Shown: positions 1-6,462, numbered from the stretch's first letter. The stretch: 6,637 bases of DNA from Modestobacter sp. (GCA_025965775.1 JAOPWG010000317.1:1-6637); one strand, 5' to 3'. Numbers and translations: made by a program. Notes: generated by a model from the sequence alone, not told the origin.

Positions 1-3000
1 CGGCGTAGGCCCCGGCGTCGGCGCCCAGCAGCCAGCCGGGCAGCCCGGCCCGGACCTCGGCCACGGGTGCCGCGAACCGGTCCGTCACGGCGGCGAGTGG
101 TCCGGCCGGGTCGGTGGACAGCTCCGGCACCCCGAGCAGCCAGCGGGCCGCGCGCTCGGCCAGCCGGGTGACCTCTGTCCGCAGCTGCACCTGGACGGCG
201 GCCGGCACCCGGTTGTCCAGCTCGCGCGGGGCGTCCCACAGCCGGTCCAGGTCGAAGACGGCCCGGGCCACCGCGTGCGCCCGGATCACCGTCACCAGCG
301 GCGCGCCGGTCTCCTCGGCCAGCCGGAACAGCCCGGTGATCCCGGCGGTGTTCACCGTCCGGTTGCTCAGCGCGGTGGCCACGATCTCCCGGCGCAGCGG
401 GTGCCCGGTCAGCGCGGCCGGGAACCGGCGCCGCAGCGCGGCGGGGAAGTAGCCGGTGAGCAGCTCGACCAGCGCCGGGTCGTCGGGCAGCCCGGAAGCC
501 AGCAGCGCGTCGCCGACCTCGATCTTGGCGTAGGCGAGCAGCACCGACAGCTCCGGTGAGGTGAGCGCCTGGCCGTCCCGGCGTCGCTCGGTGATCGCCC
601 GGTCGTCGGGCAGCGCCTCCACGGCCCGGTCCAGCCGGTCCCCGCGTTCCAGGGCCAGCAGGTAGCGCTGGTGGGCATCGAGCAGGCTGCGCGCCGAGGC
701 CGCCTCCACGGCCAGGGCCGCGTTCTGGGCGTAGTTGTCGGTCAGTACCGCGGCGGCGACCTCGTCGGACATCTCGACCAGCAGCCGGGCGCGGCCCACG
801 GCGTCCAGCCGGCCCTCGTCCACCACCCGGTTCAGCGCGATCTTGATGTTGACCTCGTGGTCGGAGGTGTCCACCCCCGCGGAGTTGTCGATCGCGTCGG
901 TGTTGACCCGGCCGCCGGCCAGCGCGAACTCCACCCGGCCGCGCTGGGTGAGCCCCAGGTTGCCGCCCTCGCCGACCACCCGGGACCGCAGCTGCCCGCC
1001 GTCCACCCGGACCGCGTCGTTGGCCTTGTCCCCGACGTCCAGGTGGCTCTCGGTCGCGGCCTTCACGTAGGTGCCGATACCGCCGTTGAACAGCAGGTCG
1101 ACCGGGGCCAGCAGGACCGCGCGCACCAGCTCGGCCGGGCTCAGCGCCTCGACGTCCCCGGGCAGGCCCAGCGCAGTGCGCATCGGCTCGGACACCGGCA
1201 CCGACTTGGCGGTGCGCGGCCACACCCCTCCCCCGGCGCTGATCAGCGTGCTGTCGTAGTCGGCCCACGACGAGCGGGGCAGCTGGAACAGCCGCCGCCG
1301 CTCGGCGTAGGAGGTCGCCGCGTCGGGCGTGGGGTCGACGAAGACGTGCCGGTGGTCGAAGGCCGCGACCAGGCGCAGGTGCTCCGACAGCAGCATCCCG
1401 TTGCCGAACACGTCACCGGACATGTCGCCGATGCCGACGACGGTGACCTCCTGGCTCTGCACGTCCACGCCGAGCTCGCGGAAGTGCCGGGTCACCGACT
1501 CCCAGGCGCCGCGGGCGGTGATGCCCATCGCCTTGTGGTCGTAGCCCACCGACCCGCCGGAGGCGAAGGCGTCACCGAGCCAGAAGCCACGCTCGATCGC
1601 CACCGAGTTGGCCAGGTCGGAGAAGGTCGCCGTCCCCTTGTCCGCGGCGACCACCAGGTAGGTGTCGTCGGCGTCGTGCCGGACGACGCGCTGCGGCGGG
1701 ACGACCCGCCCCTCCACCAGGTTGTCGGTCAGCGACAGCAGCGCGCCGATGAACAACTGGTAGCAGGCCCGGCCCTCGGCCATCACCTCGTCCCGCGAGG
1801 CCGGCCCGCCATCGGCCCCGGCCGGGGGGTCGAGGACGACGAAGCCGCCCTTGGCGCCGGTCGGCACGATCACGGTGTTCTTCACCGTCTGCGCCTTCAC
1901 CAGCCCGAGCACCTCGGTGCGCAGGTCCTCGCGCCGGTCGCTCCAGCGCAGGCCGCCGCGGGCGACGGCGCCGAATCGCAGGTGCACACCCATCACCCGC
2001 GGCGAGCTGACCCAGACCTCCCGGGCCGGTCGCGGCTCGGGCAGGTCGGGGACGGCGTGCGGGTCCAGCTTGATCGCCAGCGGTGTGCCGCCGGTGAAGA
2101 CCCCGGCGGTGTAGGCCGTCGTCCGCAGCGTCGCCCGCACCGCGGCCAGCAGCGAGGAGAGCACCCGGTCGGCGTCCAGCGAGTCGACCCGGCCGATCGC
2201 CGCGGTCAGCGACTCGACCAGCTCGGCCTCCCGCTCGGCCCGGCCCGTGGTCCGGTCGGGGTGGAAGCGGGTCTCGAAGAGCGCGACGAGCCGGGCGACC
2301 ACGTCGGGGTGGGCGGCCAGCGTCTCCTGCACGTAGCCCTCGCCGAAGGGCAGGCCGCCCTGGCGCAGCCACTGCACGTACGCCCGCAGGACGGCGACCT
2401 GCCGCCAGTTGAGCCCGGCCAGCAGCACGAGGGCGTTGAGCCCGTCGTCCTCGGCGCGGTGGGTCCACACCGCGGTGATCGCGTCGGTGAACCGTTCGGC
2501 GAGGCTGCCGGGGAAGGGAACCTCCCCGGCAGGGGCGGCCAGGCCGAAGTCGTAGACCCAGGCCAGCGGCGCGCCGATCCGGTCGATCTCGTAGGGCCGC
2601 TCGTCGACGACGTCCACGCCCATGTGCTGCAGGACCGGCAGCACCTCCGACAGCAGCAGCCGCTCCCCCACCCGGTAGACGGTCAGCCGGCGTTCGCCGG
2701 CCGATGCGTCGCGCGGCGTCCACAGCCGCAGGTCCATCTCGCCGGGCGTCAGCCGGTCCAGCCGGTCGAGGTCGTCGACGGCGACCTCGGCGGGGAAGTC
2801 CTCCTGGTAGGCGACGGGGAAGGCGTCGGCGGCGCGGGCCAGGAGCCGCGGCGCCTCGCCGTCGTGCCGGGCGACCAGCGCCTCGGCCAGCTCGTCGGTC
2901 CAGCTGCGGGCCGCGTCCGCCAGCGCGGTCTCCAACGCCGGGACGTCGACGTCGGGCAGTGTGGGGCCCTCGCTGCGGCTGACCGGCACGCGGACGACGA

Positions 3001-4531
3001 AGTGCAGCCGGCTGAGCACCGACTCACTCGAGCGCACCGTGTACTCGACGCTGGTGCCGCCCAGGCGTTCGAGCAGCAGTTGCTGCATGGCCAGCCGCAC
3101 CTGGGTCGTGTACCGGTCGCGGGGCAGGTACACCAGGGCGGAGAAGAACCGGCCGAACGGGTCGCGGCGCAGGAACAGCCGGGTCTGCCGGCGCTCGCGC
3201 AGGTGCAGCACGGCCAGCGCGACCGGCAGCAGCTCGTCGGCGTCGACCTGCAGCAGCTCGTCGCGCGGATAGGTTTGCAGCACGTCGAGCAGCTCCTTGC
3301 CCGAGTGGCTGTCGGCGGGCACCCCGGACCGGGCCAGCACAGCCGCCGCGGTGCGCCGGACCAGCGGCACGTCCCGGACACTGCTGCTGTACGCCTCGCT
3401 CGGGAACAGCCCGACCAGCCGGTGCTGGCGGGCCCGCCCGCCCTCCCCCTCGCCCGGCAGGGTCACCGCCACCACGTCCAGCCAGCCCGGCCGGTGCACG
3501 GTGGAGCGGGCATCGCCCTTGGTGACCACGACCCGCCGCTGGGCGACGACCTCCGGGGCGGCCAGCCCGGCCGGCACGACGGGTGTGCCGGGCTCGTTGT
3601 CGCTGCGCAGCACGCCCAGCCCGGAGCCGGGCACCGGCCGGGTTGGGTCGAGGTCGACGGAGCGGGCGCCGAGGAAGACGAAGTTGCCCGCGGCCAGCCA
3701 GCGCAGCAGGTCCGCCGCCTCGTGCGGGTCGGCGGCGGGATGAGCGGCGGGATGACCCGAGGGGGCGGCCGGGTCGGCACCAGGGGCGGCGGCGGGTCCG
3801 GCGGGAACCGGCAGCGCATCCAGGGACCTGGCGAGCTCGTAGGCCCGGGCGGTGAGCCGGTCGGCGTCCTCGTGCACGGCCCGCACGTCGGCGAGCACCG
3901 TGCGCAGCCCGGTCAACAGGTCGGTGGCGGCCTCGTCGTCGACCCGTCCGTCCAGCACGACGGCCATCCAGGACTCGGACAGCGCGTCGGCACCGCAGGC
4001 CCCGGCGTCGGCGCTGTCGCAGAAGGCGAGCAGCCGGCCGGCGACGTCCCGGCGGACCACCACGACCGGGTGGACGACGTGGTCGACGCCGATGCCCTGC
4101 CGCACCACCTCGGCAGTGACCGAGTCGACGAGGAAGGGCATGTCGTCGGTGACCACCCGCAGCACCGCCCCGCCCTCGTCCCGCCGGTGGACGTCGAGGG
4201 TGGCCGACCCCTGCGGGCGCGAGGTGGCCAGCCACAGGTGGCCCAGGGCGAGCCGGGCCAGCTCAGCCGGCTCGCGGCCGACGACCTCGGCCGCGGGCTC
4301 GCCGCCGTAGAAGCGGTGCAGCAGGGCGGGCAGGTCGGCGGGCTGCACGCCGGCCGGCAACTCACCGAGGCCGGCCAGCTGGCGTTCCGCGGCCTCCGCG
4401 GCCCGGTCCAGCAGTCGGCGCTTCTCCTCCTGCGCGGCCTCGAGCGAGGCGAGGTCGGCGGGGAGGTCGACCAGGCGGTCGGGGCCGCCGTCCGGGACGT
4501 CCACCGAGGGAGGAGAACCGGGGAGGGCCAT
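1..4531 (-). CDS. gdh: NAD-specific glutamate dehydrogenase, large 180-kDa class, C-terminus off the left edge
   Basis: Oxidatively deaminates L-glutamate to 2-oxoglutarate and ammonia with NAD+, in the cytoplasm, joining amino-acid catabolism to the TCA cycle. The frame is open for 1510 complete codons from ATG at 4531 and runs off the window. Known members have roughly 1600 residues, so about 100 or so should be missing; no frameshift was found. The N-terminal half is the ACT-like regulatory part, with MPFLVDSV at 131-138 and WVYDFGLAAP near residue 660. The catalytic half shows GGLRWSDRRED (859-869), VKNTVIVPTGAKGGF with the catalytic-type Lys894, DKGTATFSD (964-972), DHKAMG (Lys1000), the dinucleotide-binding loop GIGDMSGDVFGN (1033-1044), FNGGIGTYVKA (1148-1158), EGGNLGLTQ (1188-1196) and NTDAIDNSAGVDTSDHEVNIK (1210-1230). 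An Ala/Pro-rich linker occupies about 241-270. An in-frame TGA at 4538-4540 bars any earlier start, and there is no Shine-Dalgarno sequence. In mycobacteria this class is inhibited by the FHA protein GarA; whether that applies here is unknown. Confidence 0.97.
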   Translation of the reverse strand, partial: MALPGSPPSVDVPDGGPDRLVDLPADLASLEAAQEEKRRLLDRAAEAAERQLAGLGELPAGVQPADLPALLHRFYGGEPAAEVVGREPAELARLALGHLWLATSRPQGSATLDVHRRDEGGAVLRVVTDDMPFLVDSVTAEVVRQGIGVDHVVHPVVVVRRDVAGRLLAFCDSADAGACGADALSESWMAVVLDGRVDDEAATDLLTGLRTVLADVRAVHEDADRLTARAYELARSLDALPVPAGPAAAPGADPAAPSGHPAAHPAADPHEAADLLRWLAAGNFVFLGARSVDLDPTRPVPGSGLGVLRSDNEPGTPVVPAGLAAPEVVAQRRVVVTKGDARSTVHRPGWLDVVAVTLPGEGEGGRARQHRLVGLFPSEAYSSSVRDVPLVRRTAAAVLARSGVPADSHSGKELLDVLQTYPRDELLQVDADELLPVALAVLHLRERRQTRLFLRRDPFGRFFSALVYLPRDRYTTQVRLAMQQLLLERLGGTSVEYTVRSSESVLSRLHFVVRVPVSRSEGPTLPDVDVPALETALADAARSWTDELAEALVARHDGEAPRLLARAADAFPVAYQEDFPAEVAVDDLDRLDRLTPGEMDLRLWTPRDASAGERRLTVYRVGERLLLSEVLPVLQHMGVDVVDERPYEIDRIGAPLAWVYDFGLAAPAGEVPFPGSLAERFTDAITAVWTHRAEDDGLNALVLLAGLNWRQVAVLRAYVQWLRQGGLPFGEGYVQETLAAHPDVVARLVALFETRFHPDRTTGRAEREAELVESLTAAIGRVDSLDADRVLSSLLAAVRATLRTTAYTAGVFTGGTPLAIKLDPHAVPDLPEPRPAREVWVSSPRVMGVHLRFGAVARGGLRWSDRREDLRTEVLGLVKAQTVKNTVIVPTGAKGGFVVLDPPAGADGGPASRDEVMAEGRACYQLFIGALLSLTDNLVEGRVVPPQRVVRHDADDTYLVVAADKGTATFSDLANSVAIERGFWLGDAFASGGSVGYDHKAMGITARGAWESVTRHFRELGVDVQSQEVTVVGIGDMSGDVFGNGMLLSEHLRLVAAFDHRHVFVDPTPDAATSYAERRRLFQLPRSSWADYDSTLISAGGGVWPRTAKSVPVSEPMRTALGLPGDVEALSPAELVRAVLLAPVDLLFNGGIGTYVKAATESHLDVGDKANDAVRVDGGQLRSRVVGEGGNLGLTQRGRVEFALAGGRVNTDAIDNSAGVDTSDHEVNIKIALNRVVDEGRLDAVGRARLLVEMSDEVAAAVLTDNYAQNAALAVEAASARSLLDAHQRYLLALERGDRLDRAVEALPDDRAITERRRDGQALTSPELSVLLAYAKIEVGDALLASGLPDDPALVELLTGYFPAALRRRFPAALTGHPLRREIVATALSNRTVNTAGITGLFRLAEETGAPLVTVIRAHAVARAVFDLDRLWDAPRELDNRVPAAVQVQLRTEVTRLAERAARWLLGVPELSTDPAGPLAAVTDRFAAPVAEVRAGLPGWLLGADAGAYA

Positions 4532-4539
4532 GTCCGGTC

Positions 4540-4545
4540 ACGCTA
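4540..4545 (-). promoter_or_regulatory. Putative -10 box of a leaderless gdh promoter
   Basis: TAGCGT, read on the minus strand, fits the actinobacterial TAnnnT consensus. It ends 8 nt before the gdh ATG, so transcription should begin at or 1-2 nt before the start codon. The lack of a Shine-Dalgarno sequence agrees. No clear -35 hexamer was seen. It implies gdh can be transcribed apart from the membrane-protein gene upstream. Confidence 0.5.
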
Positions 4546-4546
4546 G

Positions 4547-4564
4547 CGACCCCGGTCCGACCCC
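4547..4564. repeat. Short direct repeat across the gdh promoter spacer and -35 zone
   Basis: CGACCCC occurs at 4547-4553 and again at 4558-4564, exactly 11 bp apart (one helical turn). The pair lies immediately upstream of the proposed gdh -10 box, where a regulator or RNA polymerase would sit. It could be a binding site or a chance effect of G+C richness; nothing identifies a partner protein. Confidence 0.25.
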
Positions 4565-4575
4565 GTCGTGCGGGG
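4561..4575 (-). terminator. Weak GC hairpin between the YvlD-family gene and gdh
   Basis: CCCCG (4561-4565) and CGGGG (4571-4575) form a 5-bp perfect stem with a 5-nt loop, 4 nt past the stop codon of the membrane-protein gene. There is no U-tract. It could be a modest terminator or attenuator partly insulating gdh, or incidental; it overlaps one copy of the direct repeat. Confidence 0.25.
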
Positions 4576-4579
4576 CGGG

Positions 4580-4966
4580 TCAGCTGCCGCGCACCTTCAG
4601 CGGCAGCACCAGCTCGGCGATCCAGCTGAACAGGGCGATGAGGAAACCGCCGGCGACCGCCGACCAGAAGCCGTCGACGCTGAACCGGTCGGAGAGGGCC
4701 GCGGTGAGGCCCAGCAGTGCGGCGTTCACCACCAGCAGGAACAGGCCCAGGGTGAGCACCACGAACGGCAGCGCGAGCAGCCGGATGATCGGCCCGAGCA
4801 CCGAGTTGACGACGGCGAACAGCAGCGCCACCCACAGGTAGGTGCCCGCCACGCCGGCCCGGCCGCCGGCCGTCTCCACGTGGATGCCGCTGACCAGCCG
4901 GGTGACCACATAGATGATCACGGCCAGGACGACGACGCGGAGCGCGAACTTCACGATCGTGTTCAC
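4580..4966 (-). CDS. YvlD / phage_holin_4_2 family four-helix membrane protein
   Basis: A small integral membrane protein of 128 residues, of a family often called 'phage holin family protein' but widespread on bacterial chromosomes and of unknown function. Four hydrophobic segments are visible at about 5-24, 43-61, 66-91 and 100-120. The third carries the family hallmark LPFVVLTLGLFLLVVN (66-81), and the fourth ends with a short basic tail, LKVRGS. The start chosen is GTG 4966 (VNTIVKFALR), because family members usually begin just before the first helix and a TACCGT -10 box ends 6 nt upstream. ATG 4987 and GTG 5011 in the same frame are alternatives but would add a charged extension and run toward the divergent gene. 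It is followed on the same strand after 48 bp by gdh, so read-through is possible. No lysis genes are nearby, so a real holin role is unlikely. Confidence 0.88.
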   Translation of the reverse strand: MNTIVKFALRVVVLAVIIYVVTRLVSGIHVETAGGRAGVAGTYLWVALLFAVVNSVLGPIIRLLALPFVVLTLGLFLLVVNAALLGLTAALSDRFSVDGFWSAVAGGFLIALFSWIAELVLPLKVRGS

Positions 4967-4972
4967 GTGCGA

Positions 4973-4978
4973 ACGGTA
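4973..4978 (-). promoter_or_regulatory. Putative -10 box of a leaderless promoter for the YvlD-family gene
   Basis: TACCGT on the minus strand matches TAnnnT and is separated from GTG 4966 by exactly 6 nt, placing the expected transcription start on the first base of the start codon. This supports GTG 4966 over the upstream ATG 4987, which would overlap the divergent open frame. No strong -35 was recognised. Confidence 0.5.
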
Positions 4979-5012
4979 GCCCCGCATGATCACCGACGGA
5001 CCCTCTCGCACC

Positions 5013-5042
5013 GTCTACCGCTGTCTCGGGTCGCCGCTAGAC
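5013..5042. promoter_or_regulatory. Inverted repeat in the middle of the divergent promoter region
   Basis: GTCTA (5013-5017) and TAGAC (5038-5042) are inverted with a 20-bp spacer. From the outer ends, 34 nt separate the site from the minus-strand -10 box and 32 nt from the plus-strand -10 box. One protein bound here could therefore control both the membrane-protein gene and the transporter. The right half-site also belongs to the 40-bp repeat unit starting at 5023, so the pairing used in vivo is uncertain. Confidence 0.35.
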
Positions 5043-5062
5043 CAGGACAGACAGCGCTCGAC
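5023..5062 (+). repeat. Intergenic 40-bp repeat, copy A (upstream of the transporter)
   Basis: Has the architecture GTCTC-N10-TAGAC-N14-CTCGAC, with half-sites at 5023-5027, 5038-5042 and 5057-5062. Aligned without gaps it matches copy B at about 25 and copy C at about 26 of 40 positions, counted by eye. The -10-like position of the unit (5050-5055, GACAGC) is degenerate here; the usable -10 of the transporter lies further downstream at 5075. Confidence 0.45.
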
Positions 5063-5074
5063 GAAGGGAGTCCG

Positions 5075-5080
5075 TACGGT
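5075..5080 (+). promoter_or_regulatory. Putative -10 box of a leaderless transporter promoter
   Basis: TACGGT matches TAnnnT and is 7 nt before GTG 5088, the same spacing as for the ATPase gene. The 12 nt TACGGTCCTCGA closely resemble TACCGTGCTCGA in front of the ATPase gene. A purine run (GAAGGGAG, 5063-5070) is too far (17 nt) from GTG 5088 to be a normal ribosome binding site. Confidence 0.5.
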
Positions 5081-5087
5081 CCTCGAG

Positions 5088-6326
5088 GTGGCGGGTGAGC
5101 GGCAGGACCACGCGGAGCGGGCGGCGAGCACGCCGGCCCGCACCGCACCGGAGCTGCGCCGCGCCCGCGTGGCGGTCGGGGCGTGCTTCTTCACCAACGC
5201 CGTCCTCTACGCCAACCTGGTCCCGCGCTACCCCGAGGTCAAGGAGCACCTCGGGGTCGGCAACGCCGCCCTCGGCGCGGCGCTGGCGGCCTTTCCCCTG
5301 GGCGCCCTGCTCGCCGGCCTTTCCTCGGCGGCGCTGATCCGGCGGTTCGGCTCGGCCCGCCTGGCCACCTCGGGCATGGTCGTGCTGGGCGTGGCCCTGT
5401 GGTCGGCGTCCATCGCGCCGAGCTGGTGGCTGCTCGCCGCGGCCCTGCTGGTGGCCGGCGCGCTGGACGCCGTGGTCGACGTCGCGCAGAACGCCTCCGG
5501 GCTGCGGGTGCAGCGGCGCTACGGGCGGTCCATCCTCAACGGCCTGCACGGTCTCTGGAGCATCGGCGCGGTCACCGGCGGGCTGCTCGGCTCGGCTGCC
5601 GCCGGCGTCGGCCTCCCGCTGGGCGCTCACCTGGGGCTCTCCGCGGCGGTCTTCGGTGCGCTGGCTCTGGGCGCCTCCCGCTGGATGCTGCCCGGGTCCG
5701 ACGCCGCCGAGGCCGACACCGGCCGGGCGGCCGGCGCCGCTGCTGTGCGGCCGTCACCGGGGCGGCGCACCGCCGTCCTCGCGCTGGTCGCGCTGGGCCT
5801 GCTCGCCGCCTGCGGTGCGTTCGTGGAGGATGCCGGCGCCTCCTGGAGCGCGCTCTACCTGCGGGAGGACCTGGCGGCCGGCGCGGCCACCGCCGGCCTG
5901 GCGTTCGTCGCCCTGCAGGCCGCCATGACCTTCGGGCGGCTCACCGGCGATCGCGTCGTGGACCGCTTCGGGCAGCGCCGGACCGTGCGCGCCGGCGGGG
6001 CCGTGACCGCGGCCGGCATGGGGGTGGCCCTGGCCGTGCCGTCCGTACCGGCGACCCTGGTCGGCTTCGCCCTCGCCGGCCTCGGGGTGGCCACCCTGGT
6101 GCCCGCGGTCTTCGCCGCCGCCGACGAGCTGCCCGGCCTCCCGCGGGGCCTGGGGCTGACGGTGTCGAACTGGCTGCTGCGGATCGGCTTCCTGCTCTCC
6201 CCTCCACTGGTCGGCCTGGTGGCCGACGCCACGAGCCTGCGCGTCGCGCTGCTGGGCGTGGTGGTCGCCGGCGCCGGCGCGCTCGTCCTCGGCCGGTACC
6301 TGCGCCGCTCCGCCGCCGTCGCCTGA
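5088..6326 (+). CDS. Major facilitator superfamily transporter, YbjJ-like
   Basis: A cytoplasmic-membrane secondary transporter of 412 residues from GTG 5088; the substrate cannot be read from sequence. After a charged N-terminal tail of about 27 residues, helix 1 starts at VAVGACFFTNAVLYANLVP. About twelve hydrophobic segments follow in two halves, split by a polar central loop (GSDAAEADTGRAAGAAAVRPSPGRR). Motif-A-like signatures lie in the loop after helix 2 (LIRRFGSARLA) and its second-half equivalent (GDRVVDRFGQRRT). The stretch NASGLRVQRRYGR followed by NGLHGLWSIG resembles the N-x-x-x-x-x-E/Q-x-R-x-GR...HxLWSxG region of the YbjJ/Bsc6-like MFS branch. The open frame extends back to ATG 4986, but those 34 extra residues look non-coding and the ATG abuts the opposite-strand gene; the -10 box at 5075-5080 supports GTG 5088. 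It is divergent from the YvlD-family gene and followed by a hairpin, so probably monocistronic. Confidence 0.9.
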   Translation: MAGERQDHAERAASTPARTAPELRRARVAVGACFFTNAVLYANLVPRYPEVKEHLGVGNAALGAALAAFPLGALLAGLSSAALIRRFGSARLATSGMVVLGVALWSASIAPSWWLLAAALLVAGALDAVVDVAQNASGLRVQRRYGRSILNGLHGLWSIGAVTGGLLGSAAAGVGLPLGAHLGLSAAVFGALALGASRWMLPGSDAAEADTGRAAGAAAVRPSPGRRTAVLALVALGLLAACGAFVEDAGASWSALYLREDLAAGAATAGLAFVALQAAMTFGRLTGDRVVDRFGQRRTVRAGGAVTAAGMGVALAVPSVPATLVGFALAGLGVATLVPAVFAAADELPGLPRGLGLTVSNWLLRIGFLLSPPLVGLVADATSLRVALLGVVVAGAGALVLGRYLRRSAAVA

Positions 6327-6346
6327 GGGGACTGTCGAGGTCCCTC
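6325..6346 (+). terminator. Hairpin at the transporter stop codon, likely terminator
   Basis: GAGGGGAC (6325-6332) pairs with GTCCCTC (6340-6346) with one bulged G and a 7-nt loop. It begins inside the TGA stop codon of the transporter. There is no long U-run, as is common for high-G+C actinobacterial terminators. A second, stronger inverted repeat follows at 6352-6375, and the two could act together. Confidence 0.4.
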
Positions 6347-6393
6347 TGTCACCGTCTAGCGCCAGAGCTAGACGGCCGGATACGGCCCTCGAC
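6334..6393 (+). repeat. Intergenic repeat, copy B, with perfect 9-bp inverted core
   Basis: The core CCGTCTAGC (6352-6360) and GCTAGACGG (6367-6375) is a perfect 9-bp inverted repeat with a 6-nt loop, able to form a hairpin. It contains GTCTA-N10-TAGAC, and 14 nt beyond each side lie the inverted hexamers GTCGAG (6334-6339) and CTCGAC (6388-6393), giving a symmetric 60-bp site. The part from 6354 to 6393 is the 40-bp unit also found at 5023 and 6423. The -10-like position reads TACGGC (6381-6386) and no start codon follows. It could be an operator, a relic duplicated promoter or a second terminator hairpin. Confidence 0.5.
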
Positions 6394-6422
6394 GGCGACA
6401 CGCGCTACCCCGTTCTACGGAT

Positions 6423-6462
6423 GTCTACCTCCGGCACTAGACGACCCCATACCGTGCTCGAC
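6423..6462 (+). repeat. Intergenic 40-bp repeat, copy C, at the ATPase promoter
   Basis: GTCTA (6423-6427), N10, TAGAC (6438-6442), N14, CTCGAC (6457-6462). It lies exactly 69 bp after copy B and matches it at 29 of 40 positions without gaps, counted by eye. It ends directly against the ATPase ATG and includes the putative -10 box, so the inverted repeat covers where the -35 element should be, a typical operator position. Confidence 0.5.
6450..6455 (+). promoter_or_regulatory. Putative -10 box of a leaderless ATPase-gene promoter
   Basis: TACCGT matches TAnnnT and is 7 nt upstream of ATG 6463, so the transcript would start at or one base before the start codon. No Shine-Dalgarno sequence precedes the ATG. 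The inverted repeat of copy C lies 7 nt upstream and occupies the expected -35 region. Confidence 0.5.

Noticed and set aside
1572..4235. Shorter minus-strand frames of about 383, 210 and 403 codons inside the dehydrogenase region
   Set aside because: They are out-of-frame shadows of the same gene; the in-frame translation is continuous and motif-bearing throughout.
671..4546. A very long plus-strand open frame (1291 codons) opposite the dehydrogenase
   Set aside because: It is exactly antisense to a frame carrying all the family motifs of glutamate dehydrogenase. Its product is rich in Q, H, V, R and G with no recognisable domain, and stop codons are rare on the opposite strand of high-G+C genes.
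4580..4966. Interpretation as a prophage lysis holin
   Set aside because: No endolysin or other phage gene is nearby, and this family is common as a chromosomal membrane protein.
5063..5070. GAAGGGAG as a ribosome binding site
   Set aside because: It is 17 nt from GTG 5088, and no start codon lies at normal spacing in the transporter frame.
4986..5087. Upstream ATG start for the transporter
   Set aside because: The 34-residue extension is polar and unlike MFS N-termini. It would cover the shared control region and nearly abut the opposite gene. A -10 box placed 7 nt before GTG 5088 favours the later start.
5037..6401. Minus-strand frames (about 197 and 215 codons) opposite the transporter
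   Set aside because: Low-complexity antisense shadows of a convincing twelve-helix transporter; no ribosome binding site or domain.
4967..6462. Intergenic repeats as a CRISPR array, IS end or tRNA gene
   Set aside because: There are too few copies with no uniform spacers, no transposase or target-site duplication, and no cloverleaf-type arrangement.
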